Source: Strigops habroptila (lineage: Eukaryota > Chordata > Aves > Psittaciformes > Psittacidae). From it: a stretch of DNA of 64,000 nt. Position numbers and translations under genes: made by a program. The stretch lies in the NCBI RefSeq assembly GCF_004027225.2, contig NC_044277.2:99503725-99567724 (forward strand), in the 5' to 3' direction. How positions within the stretch are numbered: the stretch's first letter is position 1; each line of letters starts with the position of its first letter. The notes beneath the pieces were generated by a model. That model did no database searches, was not told the origin of the DNA, and saw nothing but the letters and a program-made list of their open reading frames with translations. Shown in pieces: positions 1-9,900 of this stretch.

Positions 1-2177
1 CTTAAAGAAAAGGTGATTGTCATTACTTTCTTGGAAAGATTTCATTGTGCTCAGTTATTAGCACCTAAGCCTGCATCATCCTATTTGTACACGTGATAGC
101 AGGGTTGTGCCACTAACCATTATCAGCTTCCACTACTGATTAATAGATTTTAGCTGAATCTGGCCTAGAGAAATTTCACAAAAGCAAACACATATTACAC
201 ATGCAGGGCTCAGGTTATCTATACATTTATTGAATTAGAGTCCTTAGGGGAAAACTTACACTCATCAGATTCTTCAGTCCCTATTTTGGGTTATTTCCTC
301 CATGAATCTGGAGTTCCCAATGTGTCAGAAAAGCAGAAGACCTCCTTAGGTACTCAGTGAGTTATGTTTGCCTTTAGATGGTCAGTTTACCTTCAAAATA
401 AATTGGGTTTCCCCAAATCCTATCCCAATAGGAAGATCCCAACTTATCTTTCACAGCACTCATTTGTCAGAGGATGGTCTCCACGTGACTTTGCCACAAC
501 CCTGAGGGGCTGTGATAGGCTATGGATAAGAGGGTTGAAGGTGACCAACTCCGTGGGTTTAGGAGAAAGGGACAATGAAAGGAAATGTTTATCTGAACAT
601 AGACATGACACTGTCTCCTTGGCTGCTACTGCTGTCTAATAAAACTGGATACACATGTTTTGTTCCTTTCTCTTGTCATTTGTTAGGGTAGATTTGGGTG
701 AAGCCCATGTTATTTCTCATTCCCAACATCATTCTCAGAAGATATTTTGCCTGCCTGAGTACCTACTCCTCACCAGGGCAGGAGGCCAGGGCTGAGGGTG
801 CTGGTGTCCCCAGCCTACCCTGTGCTGTAAAGAGTGGAGGTGACAAGGAAATAACTGCATAGTGGCACCATCACAGAGCACTGATTTCTCCTGAGCATGC
901 ATGGAGGAGGCAAGAGAAGAGGTAGCACTCACAATTCATCCTTCCACCTTCCAAAGCAAGACCCAACCATCGTTCTGCTCACCAACCCTCTCTGATATCC
1001 CTGCCTCCACTACGGACACAGACATAAGCGCCTTCTCCATCTTGAGCTCTGCTCTGTTGTGCAGCGGGGAAAGGAAACCAGAACCCTGGTGTTGCAGATC
1101 CCTGAGGACTGGCTGTATTTTTGGTCTTTGCTTTATTTCTCCCCAAGTTTGTTCTCCTGCTGTACCACTAGGTGGGCCAAAGCTACACCAGTGAGAGTCC
1201 TTCTTCTGCAGACGACGAGGAAGGCAGGTGCCTGCCTGATCCCTGATGGACAGGGCAGAGCTGGCTGAGGGACAGGAGATGGAGAGAAGGGGGAGGGAGG
1301 GGTGTCAAAGGGCCCCAGGTTTCACCTTGAGTGTTGCTGTCATTCAAATCCTAGCAGAAAAGGCATCCTGTCCTAAAGAAGTGATCATCTCAGGTAGAGC
1401 ATTCCAGCTGGGGTGTGACATATGCCACAGAAGCTGCTTGCACAAAGTCATATCATGGGCTGGTGGCAAAGGCAAGAGCAGAATCTCCACCATCAGTTCA
1501 AAGCCTGGCCTTACCACCTATTGCCTTGCTAAATCAGCTTATTGATGGCCAGGACATGCTCTTCAGAGCCTGTGATGGAAGAAACAGAGTCAGCACCAGT
1601 GCCTGCAGGTAATAACCCGAGGCACGCACAATAAGAGAGAGGAAGCCTCCTCAAAATAACATTTTTTTCACCCAAGGTGACGTGACAAAAGATCCTGTAT
1701 ATAAAAGTCTAAAGGAAAGCATCATCACCCATGACAGATCTGCTCCACCCTGAAAAAGGTCTGACACATTGTAGTGCAGCTCTTTGGGTGCTCTGCCTCC
1801 ATTAAACTGAAAGCCATGCCATGTATCTAATCCTTCCTGTCTTCCTGGGGACACAACAATACTGGATCTTATGCTTTCAGCCATCCTCCTTTTCTCTTAT
1901 GAGCACTGTGATCAGAGGATAACACCTTTATATAGAAATGTTTTGGTAAGAATCCAGAAGCAGCTAAAATCGCAGTCCGCCATTGCATAGAATAACACAG
2001 GCAGACCACAGCCATAGCCAAAGGCGGTTTAGGCAGTGCCAAATGAATGCTGTTCCCTTGCAGTTGAGGACATCTCCTTGCAGCCTAAAGAGCTGAGAAA
2101 CCCACCCCAAATACGCTTCTGATTTGTTCATTGTCATCAGCGTCCCTTTAGAGCCCAGAGAAGAGACAATGGCCTGT

Positions 2178-2330
2178 AGGCATCTCACCTAACTTCAACT
2201 ATCTGAAGATTAGGCACCAAGTCTAAACTAGGTTCCAAAGAGAAATACAACTCCGTAAGCAATTTACCCCACCTGCCATAGACCAGTATCTACAGTGGGA
2301 TGAGTCGCTTGGGTCTCCACCACACCATTC
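2178..2330 (-). repeat. Possible degenerate copy of the dispersed foldback family
   Basis: The stretch around 2181-2225 (catctcacctaac, then aagattaggcaccaag) resembles the reverse complement of 50285-50340 and of 32440-32490. It was aligned by eye only, with many mismatches. The rest of the interval is assigned by proximity. Confidence 0.3.
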
Positions 2331-3309
2331 ACCACGAAGGCAGCCAGTTAAGTAAGTAGATTTGGACAGCTGTTGTCAGGCAAAGTGAAATCCATGCCAT
2401 TGGTATATTTGGCATATTTAAAAAAAAAAAAAAACAAATCACCTCCATTTTCAACATTGGACCAAGCTCCACTTTTAGGCAGCAGTGACCTTTCTATGAC
2501 AAAACCATATGGTCACAGAGAGACCTGCCTTGAAGACGGGACATGAATTTAATAGCAAAATCCATCTTTTCACCAGTTCTGCCACTGAATCACATCATGA
2601 GCCATCCATTACCCATCTTCTGCCTTGTTCTCCACATCTGATGAGATCAATATTAACCTACCTGGTTGCTATTTGTAGTGCCGTGACTCCTGGTCAAGAT
2701 GTATGGATGACATGGATCTCAGTCTTTAGCGACCTTAAAAGGCACAGAGGCAAAATGAAAGAGGGAAGCAGAATTACATGCTACAAGTCAAAAGGCCAGT
2801 GGCAAAGCAAGTGCCCAGGTTGCCCTCTGGCAACCCAGTGCTCAGATATCTAGGACCCTGGCATTTATGTCATGGTTTCATATAAATATGATAATACAAG
2901 GTTTAGTGCTTGCAGCATGTTTTGGTATCCGGGTCTCCAGACATCTGTAGCAACTCCTACATGCTATTGGGGTTCCTCACTAGGGCTGGCTTTATGGAGG
3001 GTGGGTTACAAAGCTGCCTGGTGGGCATTTACTGGTGGTCCCACTATCACAGTGTGCCACAGTGTGGGTTTCGTGGAGGGAGGAAGGATTCTTTGGAGGA
3101 AAAATAGGCTGTGGCTTTCTCAAGCTGCCATGGTGGCTGTACACAGCCATGGTGACCACTGTATTCAGAGAGAGATGTGTGGGACAGGCAGTGACTAAAT
3201 TGCAAATGGGGAAGATTGACTATCTTCTAGCATAAACGGTTTCCAGCCACAATTTTCAAAAGCAGATAATGAATCAGATGGTACTAGTGGGAATTCAAAT
3301 ATTGAAGAG

Positions 3310-3330
3310 AGAAGTGCAGAACGCACTTCT
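3310..3330. repeat. Short perfect inverted repeat
   Basis: AGAAGTGC at 3310-3317 and GCACTTCT at 3323-3330 are perfect complements around a 5-nt spacer. No function is assigned; one such match is expected by chance in a window of this size. Confidence 0.5.
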
Positions 3331-4920
3331 GTCCTCCACCAAAAATAAGCAAAACCTTCTGCCCAGTGAGGAACCATCCCTGGCTCTGTGCTCTCAGTGA
3401 GGATGATCTTCTCATTCTGCAGCAATAATGAATCTTCTCCATGTAGGGCAGAGGGGGAAGGAAAACAAGACAAGTGACACACAGAGTATTTGAGAAGTGT
3501 GACGGGCTGCACTGCACTGCTCTGCTCCCCTTTCTGTCTCTCTGGATCCCTCCAGACCTCCTCCCCTTGCCCCTGATCTCTTTACATAGACTTCTCTGGG
3601 GTGTAAGGATGCTGGACATGCCCTTTGTTGAGCACGGGCTAGTGCAGCTGTTCCCTGTTGTGACTTAACCACACCGCAAAGCAGTCATGTTTCTAAATCC
3701 AGCTCTTTTTACACACTCAACTGGGCCCTGAAGATGCCAGCTGGGCCATCCGCGTGAGTAAGCAAGAAAGGACCAGCCTGCAATGCCTTCATAAGGCATT
3801 CCAACTCCATGACGATGAGGCCTGCCCCCTGTCCTCCCACCCCCTTTTCCCCATGCCAACTTGACAACTGAGTTAACACACCTATTTCTGTAGCAGGCTG
3901 ATGGGAGCTGAGGAATTGGTCCTATGGCTGTGAGCATAGCCAAGAGTTTATCCTGCCTTTTGACAAGTCAGGGTGATGGACCTTCATGTCCTGGGGAAGC
4001 CATGAGCCAAGCCTGGTGCTTACTTTGCTGGTGTGAGGATGGGCACTGTGGAAAATCAGTGCAGCGCAGGTTGCAGCTCCACCAGGACTGAGACTTGGTA
4101 TCTGCCACTGAGGATTCACAACCCTAAAACCCAGACTTCCCTCAGAATTTCTCCCTGGGCGCCAATGAGCAACACCAAGAGCAAAGAAGCCAAAGCACCA
4201 TCCCACTGAGGACCAGATCCTTCTCACTGAAAAGCATGCATCTGAATGCGTGTCCAAATATTTGGGAGAGAGATGGAAACCAATGGACCAGCATGGATGA
4301 TCTTAGCCAGCTTTTGACACCAGGCCCTAAAACCAATTGTTGGGAGAGAACCCTGCAGATCCGGGCAGCCAGATGCCAGCATCCCACATCCATAAGGCCT
4401 ATGGTAGCCTTTTTACTGACTCTAATGGACTGCAAAATCTGGCCCTTAAAGGGCTCTGGTTCAAAGATAACATTGATAGTAGATAACTAATCTACAGTAG
4501 TGTTTCTGGTGATGGGAATAGCTATTATACACCCGACTACCTTTTTATCAGTGTAATTAAAAGCAGTTGGCGTCAGAGTAAGTAGCAGTGCTGCCTGCTG
4601 AAGAAATCAATACGATCCTGCTTGTGTGTGTGTGTGCCTATGACAAAGTGGATTATCTCCATCCTCCCCAAATAGCAGCTGCAAAGCAAAGAGGAAAAGG
4701 GAGAGTGGCTGAATTTGTACCTTCAGGTAAAGTTGCCTGGTGCTTCCTGGTGGGAGGGGCAGAGGCTTTGGGGGATGTTTAAATTTCTCCCCAGGAACAA
4801 AAGGAGGGGAGATTAGCTGGACCCCTGGAAGGGATGTGTGTCCTGCCCCTTCCTCCCCCTCCATCCCCAGTTTGCCAGGACCCCCATGCCTGGGTGGGCA
4901 CTGGTGTCTCTGAGGGTCCC

Positions 4921-4951
4921 TGTATGTGTGTGTGTATGTGTGTGTGTGTTC
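4921..4951. repeat. GT microsatellite
   Basis: Interrupted TG dinucleotide tract (tgtatgtgtgtgtgtatg, continuing as gtgtgtgtg). A shorter GT tract lies at about 4623-4638. Likely length-polymorphic. Confidence 0.85.
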
Positions 4952-6387
4952 CAGTCTGCAGTGTGAGCAATTTCACTTGAAAAGACAGAGAAATCCCCTC
5001 CTTTGAAAGTCGCAGTGTTTGGTTCTTTCCAGTAATGCTATAATTGGATGGGATTTTCTCTAATACAGAGGGAAAGTCCTTAAGATGATTTTTCACACAC
5101 CACCACCCTCCTCCTTTTCCTCGTCCTACCTTGTGCAATAAAACTCCCTTCTCCCTCTCCAGCCTCTTTGGCTCCTCTGGGGTGGGGGGAGCTGCTGAAG
5201 AAGGTGGGGAGGATGGATTTAATACTCTCAGCATAATTGCAGTACCGACACCATGAGGATTTGCTGGGAGAGCCAGAGAGCGCATCCGTTCCTCCTCTGG
5301 AAGCAAGCAAGAAGCCGCTCAGATCAACTCAAGCTTGGCTACACAGAGTGATTAGATCTCGGGGCACTTGCCAGAGCTCACATTTGCAATCGCTTGTCAT
5401 CCAACCCTAAAGAAAATAATCAGGGCCCGACCCCTGCCAAATTCCCAATGATTTAAATATCCTCGAATGAACTGCATTTCTAGTATAATTTCACTAGAAT
5501 GAATATATCTCTCCATCTAGCTAAACACAAACATATCTTTATATATATGCATATAAAGCAGTGTGTGTGTAAATAGAAATATTCCCTACTAAGGGAAAAT
5601 ATATATGCAATTCTTAATGAGAAAGAAAACACATTTTGATTTGAGCTCATGCAAGGTTGCAAGCCTTCCTCCAAAAAGTCATTAAAAATTGTACCTCTCT
5701 TTGTTCCGTGTGAACCACAGAGATTTTCTGATTCACAGATAAAATAAAATAAAGTCAAATAAATAAGTAAAATCTCATCCAGTTCTCTCTCACCCCTAAA
5801 AAAAAAAATAAATTAAAAAAGCAACAAAAACCAGCAAAAAAACCCAACAGGCAGCCACCAAAACAACAACAAAATAAAGAGAATCATCGTTGTTATTCCA
5901 CGGACAAAATATCTCGTAGCTCAACCAGTGCCTCCATCCCCTCGTTTCTGTCTCTCCAGCCCCCTTTCAAATGACCCAGGGTAAGGGGAAAGCCTGTCAT
6001 CTGGGTGACACTTGCTCACAGATCCATCAAGCTTTAAACAATATGTTCTGGAGGAGCAGCAAATCTAACTGCATACCCGGTCTTGAGGAGCTACATCTTT
6101 ATAATAATACTGACCATGATTTTTTGTATTGTTATTTTTTATTTCAACTCCGCTGAAAACCTGTGGATTTTTGGAACGGCACAATCCACCCCAGCTCACC
6201 CCCCACCACCACCACTGAAAGGAGAGAAATTGGTTACAATACATTAGAAAAAGAAATTAAAAAAGAGATCAATTACTAGTGCCTGGTGGGGTGGATCTGG
6301 TGGATGAAGTCCTTTGCAGCAGCGCCTTCGCAAGGTCCAGGGCTGGGGCTCCTGCAAATTGTGATGATCTGGATGAGCCTTACTGAG

Positions 6388-6395
6388 ATTTGCAT
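6388..6395 (+). promoter_or_regulatory. Perfect octamer motif ATTTGCAT
   Basis: ATTTGCAT (complement ATGCAAAT) is the consensus for POU-domain factors such as OCT1 and OCT4. It lies about 1 kb upstream of the WNT3A start codon, in repeat-free sequence. The 8-bp match is exact, but occupancy is unknown and an exact octamer is expected by chance about every 30 kb per palindromic pair of strands. Confidence 0.4.
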
Positions 6396-6782
6396 GGAAG
6401 AAGTCGATTTCATAGCAGATGCCTTCAGTGGAGCTCTTGGATATGTGGCTGGTTGGACTGGTGGGGAAGGGGGTTGCGTGTCGCGGGGGTGCGTGTCTCC
6501 GTGTGCGCGTGCATGGCTGGGTGCAAATCCTCTTCTTTTTTTAATGAAAAAAGGAGGGGAAAAAAAAAAAAAAAAAGAACCAACCAAAAGTTTCTAGAAA
6601 GTTAGTTCAAATGCATCCTGACTGTCACTGTGAAGAAATGGGAGTTTGAGAAGAAGACAGATTGGCAAAGAAGAGCAAATAGAGAAAATTATAATTAAAA
6701 AAGGGGAGGGGGGGGAGAAAGGGAGGAAAAAAACCCTAAAAAAAATTTCACACTTTTTTTCGCCCTTTATTTTCCATTTTTG

Positions 6783-6806
6783 TTTTTTTTTTTTTTTTTT
6801 TTTTTT
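6783..6806. repeat. 24-T homopolymer
   Basis: An uninterrupted T run about 570 bp upstream of the start codon. Other long runs nearby are T19 at 7108-7126, A17 at 7340-7356 and T18 at 7466-7483. Such tracts exclude nucleosomes and are prone to length error in assemblies. Confidence 0.9.
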
Positions 6807-6887
6807 GCATTTTAGTAGCTTCGACCCAGGGAGTGAAATCCGGGCAGGTTGTTATAGCTACCCAAATCCACAGGGGTCCCCCCTGTC

Positions 6888-6895
6888 TATTTAAA
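6888..6895 (+). promoter_or_regulatory. TATA-like element
   Basis: TATTTAAA in an AT/C-rich context, about 480 bp upstream of the start codon. This is the best TATA-like match in the proximal region, but many WNT promoters are TATA-less and use is unproven. Confidence 0.25.
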
Positions 6896-7021
6896 CCCCC
6901 TAAATCTTCCTTCCCCTTTTTAAAACTACATTTTATCCCTTGGATTGTGGGCCAACGTGCCCCCTAATGAGTATTAAAACACTATCTCCTTGCAATTAGC
7001 TCATTCCTGACTTCACGCTCC

Positions 7022-7031
7022 TGATTGACAG
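7022..7031 (+). promoter_or_regulatory. PBX-MEIS/PREP composite site TGATTGACAG
   Basis: The 10-bp sequence is an exact match to the well-known PBX:MEIS/PREP heterodimer decamer. It lies about 345 bp upstream of the WNT3A start codon, in a non-repetitive block that also has an inverted CCAAT box. An exact 10-mer on either strand is expected by chance less than once in this window's proximal 2 kb, so position adds weight. Function is inferred. Confidence 0.5.
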
Positions 7032-7375
7032 AACAAGCCAAAGCATCAGAATTCTCCCTTTGGCAATAAGTGCTGATTGGGTCCTTTTTAAGAGAGCTAC
7101 TTCAAACTTTTTTTTTTTTTTTTTTTAATATTTGCCTTCAGTGTCTTGGCTGAGAGAAGAGTTTTTTACCTCTCTGAGATTTTTTTTTTTCCTTGAGAGT
7201 AGTAGAGGAAGCAAGAGAGGATTTACCTGGTCGGGTTGAGTTCACTTCATTTGACTTTTTTTTTAAAATTATTGTTATTATTATTATTAAAATAATCATC
7301 CTGCCTCAGAAGAAAGGAAGGTTTTTGGCAACTCTGGTTAAAAAAAAAAAAAAAAAGAAAGACAACTTTTCATCA

Positions 7376-7446
7376 ATGGCCTCTTTTGGATATTTCCTGT
7401 TTCTTTGTGGGTTGAGTCAGGCTCTGTCAAGTTACCCAATCTGGTG
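7376..7446 (+). CDS. WNT3A: WNT3A coding exon 1 (signal peptide and N-terminus)
   Basis: First coding exon of the secreted lipid-modified ligand WNT3A, which activates Frizzled/LRP5/6 and beta-catenin signalling. It encodes 23 full codons and two bases of codon 24: a hydrophobic signal peptide beginning MASFGYFLFLCG, then SYPIWW, the hallmark start of mature WNT3/WNT3A. Cleavage is expected after Ser18 by comparison with the family. The ATG at 7376 is chosen because it gives the family's usual N-terminal length. The frame stays open upstream to about 7193 but has no ATG there, and encodes poly-Lys from an A17 run. Kozak context is moderate (T at -3, G at +4). The donor is TG|GTAAGT, phase 2. 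The residues match WNT3A rather than WNT3, whose signal peptide differs. Confidence 0.95.
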
Positions 7447-7750
7447 GTAAGTTTTATTCTTCTTCTTTTTTTTTTTTTTTTTTCTCTCATTTTCATTTAT
7501 TTTTTCCCCTCCTCTGTTTTCTCTGCAACCCCTGCGCTTAAGATGACTTGAAATTCTCCTTTCGTTGCCACTCAGCTAAAGAGGTGGGATTGTTCCAGCG
7601 CCAGCAAGTTCTTAGAACCTGCATTTCACCTCTTTTATTTATGCATTCACTTTGTTTATTTTGACTGGGTTATACCTGATCTCTCCTTCTCCTACTGTAA
7701 AAGAGAGAGAGCGAGCGAGAGCGATCGGAAAGTTATTTTTTTTTTCAGTG

Positions 7751-7758
7751 CTTTGATC
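7751..7758 (+). promoter_or_regulatory. TCF/LEF-type motif CTTTGATC
   Basis: Exact match to the core TCF/LEF consensus, 305 bp into intron 1. Feedback of beta-catenin signalling on WNT genes is known in general; binding here is inference. An 8-bp motif is weak evidence alone. Confidence 0.3.
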
Positions 7759-8039
7759 CTCTCCTGTGAAGAACAAAAGGCGCTGCCTGAATTAAAGAGA
7801 TAATGATACAAGTTGACATGAGCATTTCAAGGTGATTTCGAGCAAGTCAGGTGGAAGGAAGGGGAAGAAAGGATGAAAACTTTTTTTTTTTTCCTTCACT
7901 TTAAGGAATATTTAGGGGGAAAGGGGAAAAAAAAAATAAAAAGGGAAAAGAGGGGGGGGAATGAAAGAGAAAGGAGATGAGAAGAGGCTGAACAACCTGA
8001 GCTGGCTGTGGAAAGGCAGAGCAGGGAGCAGAGACGGGG

Positions 8040-8640
8040 CTAGAGGAGATGTGCCCGGCGCTGCCCCGTGTAAGATCGGCGGGGACCTGCGCACCCGCTT
8101 CCCCCGGGATAACGAGCTTTTTTGTCCCGGTTTGTTGTTTCTGGTTTGGGGTTTTTCTTTCTGCGCTTTGCACCCTACGCCTTTAAGAGCCTTTTCTCTC
8201 TCTCCCCCACAAAAAGCAAATGGTGCTGGGCAAGGCATGTAACTGCAAGATCTGCTTTAATTACCCCGCGGAGGTAATTGGGCTCAGGGAAGCCCCAGCG
8301 CGGGCTGGCTCCTGCTCCGCCGGCACCGGCGCGAAGGAAGCGAGGCGCTGCGCGGAGCCGAGCGGGGCTGCGTGGGTGCGGAGCGGCCAGCCCCGCGCTC
8401 CGCGGAGGGGAGGACGGGCTGCTCGGCCCCGGGAGCTGCTCCGCACGCGGGGCCGTGCTGTGAATAACTCAGAAGCGTCCAAAAGATTTTGCTAATAACA
8501 AGAATTAATTGTTTTAAGTGCACTTAATCTCCCTCCCTCCCCTCCTTCATCTGGCGAGGGGCGTTAGCGGGGTTCAGGTGCGACGGGAGGCGAGCGGGGG
8601 CCGCGGACGCGGAACCTCCGCGTTGCCCGGCTGTGCAGAG
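8040..8640. promoter_or_regulatory. CpG island in the 5' part of intron 1
   Basis: GC-rich DNA with very high CpG density: 27 CpGs were counted in 8281-8460 alone. CpG-dense sequence continues through 8565-8640 (gcgacgggaggcgagcg and similar). Another, weaker GC-rich patch lies at 8920-9010. Flanking DNA is AT-rich with long T and A runs. CpG islands usually mark promoters, so this may be the shore of the WNT3A promoter, an alternative first exon or an antisense start. No alternative exon could be defined from sequence alone. Confidence 0.8.
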
Positions 8641-9900
8641 GTGAGGGTGTTGAAGGCAGCCTCTCCAAAGTATTTCAGGTATGTCTGAAAGCAGGGAATT
8701 CGTTGGGATGGGAGAAAAGCAATAAAATGCAAATGTGTTCTTGGGAAGACAGGCAGAAAGAGCACCTGGACGGGAGTCATTAAAAAGCAATCTTTTATTC
8801 CCAGCCACCATCTAACTTATAATTAGAAACTCTGGTTGCATTCCTCATTGGAGAAGGAAACGCATTCCTCTAATACCAACATAAATATTCCCTTGTCACC
8901 CACCGAAGGGAGAGGAGGGCAGAGCGGCCCTGGGCCCCCCCGGCTCCTGGTCCTGCTCCCGGAGGTGCGGGAGTAGGCGGCTCTCGGGAGGGAAAAGCCG
9001 GGAAGGAGGCGATGGAGAGAGGGGCAGGAGGTCTCTTTCCAAGCTGAGGCATCAGGTGTGTGCAGCGCGGGGGGAGAGCAGCGGTGGCTCTTTGGGTTTG
9101 GGGGATTGTTTTTACCCCTCTTCCAATCTTTCCCCTGTGCCAACCAGCGGTTTTAGACGTTTCTTTTGCAGAGAGAACAACCCCCCTTAGGCCATGGAAA
9201 TGCAAAGGAGGTTTTATTGGGGTGGGGGAGTCGGAGGAGAGGCCGGGTGCTGTTGCACTGGCTGCCTAAATTCCACCCCCCCACCCCTTTCCCTCTTTCT
9301 TTATCCTCAAGCAAGATATAACCCCATAGCTACCCCATGGCTGGAGCTGGGGAACAGCCCTGGGGACTGGGGATGGCAGGTGGCACAGGGGTCCTCCGGA
9401 TACACCCGTGTACATCCCCAAATCCATTCCAGAAGTCTCCTAGTCAAGGAAAGCCTCTTCCAAACCATCTGATTTAGCAGATTGATCGTGCTGCTTTATT
9501 TTATTTTAATTTACTTTTGGTCTTTTCTTTCTGCTTGATTGTTGTTGTTGTTGGTGGTGGTTTTTTTAAGGCGCTGCAGAGAGGGCCAGACATTTTTTAG
9601 TCTGGTCGCACAAGCAATAAACATCCCAGCCATCCCTGTTTAAAGCCTCCCCTGTATTAGCTCATAGCGACTTGACTGCTTACAGCAGAAAATCTGTAAT
9701 TTACCCTCCCCAGTTTGTGCCTCCCCCTCTCCAAACAGTAGTTTCTAATTAAAGCGTAAACTCACCCCAAAGCACACAGAGCTATGGATACTTACACTGC
9801 TTGCAGCTTCAAGACAGTTTGAGCAAAAGCAGGGAATGAGAAATTATATTCTCCAGTAGGTTTTGGTTAATTATTCTCCCAAAGGAAAGAAATTAGGGGA
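8640..9900. promoter_or_regulatory. Candidate conserved noncoding DNA after the CpG island
   Basis: There are no recognised repeats. 9570-9900 has a compact hairpin (CCAGAC / GTCTGG around 9586-9605), TAATTAAAG near 9748 and GGTTAATTATTC near 9866, that is, several homeodomain cores in non-repetitive sequence. Conservation was not testable, so this is only a candidate. Confidence 0.3.

Larger units (their letters stand above)
1..4560. other. Intergenic DNA upstream of WNT3A
   Basis: No coding exon, RNA gene or young transposon is recognised here. Reading frames are short and have no family resemblance, and codon use looks random. There is a 15-A run near 2420, a possible old dispersed-repeat copy near 2180-2330 (listed separately) and an 8-bp hairpin at 3310-3330. 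In other vertebrates WNT9A lies next to WNT3A in divergent orientation, so this is probably part of the WNT9A-WNT3A interval, but no WNT9A exon is visible. Confidence 0.6.
4560..6860. promoter_or_regulatory. Repeat-poor upstream region, candidate WNT3A cis-regulatory DNA
   Basis: No recognised transposon falls in this stretch, in contrast to much of intron 1. It holds two GT microsatellites (near 4623-4638 and 4921-4950), an A-rich patch at 5800-5875, a 17-A run at 6560-6576 and a 24-T run at 6783-6806. Blocks such as 5330-5480 and 6290-6450 have mixed, non-repetitive sequence with homeobox-like and octamer motifs, which is typical of regulatory DNA near developmental genes. Regulatory function is inferred from position and composition; cross-species conservation could not be tested. 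Confidence 0.4.
6861..7375 (+). promoter_or_regulatory. WNT3A: Probable WNT3A proximal promoter and 5' leader
   Basis: This is the DNA immediately upstream of the start codon. It contains a TATA-like TATTTAAA at 6888-6895, preceded by a small hairpin (ACAGGGG / CCCCTGT). It also has a repeat-free block at 6930-7095 with homeodomain-like sites, a PBX/MEIS decamer (7022-7031) and an inverted CCAAT box (ATTGG, 7076-7080). The transcription start is not fixed by the sequence: if the TATA-like box is used it would lie near 6920 and give a leader of about 450 nt. The leader would carry T19 and A17 homopolymers. No in-frame upstream ATG extends the protein. Confidence 0.5.

Noticed and set aside
3125..3155. 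gccatggtg direct and inverted repeats
   Set aside because: The stem needs a bulge and is short; within chance expectation.
4779..5306. 175-codon minus-strand open frame
   Set aside because: Residue composition is low-complexity (GT repeat giving His/Thr runs, Gly-rich and Pro-rich patches), with no domain.
6286..6597. Overlapping open frames on both strands upstream of the promoter
   Set aside because: Both end in homopolymer-encoded Lys or Phe runs and match no family; the DNA is better explained as regulatory.
1..7000. First exon of neighbouring WNT9A on the minus strand
   Set aside because: No signal peptide plus WNT-like text and no CpG-rich first exon is seen upstream of 6.9 kb.
7193..7375. 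Upstream extension of the exon 1 reading frame
   Set aside because: It is open but begins without an ATG and encodes low-complexity Ile/Lys runs from homopolymers. The family start is the ATG at 7376.
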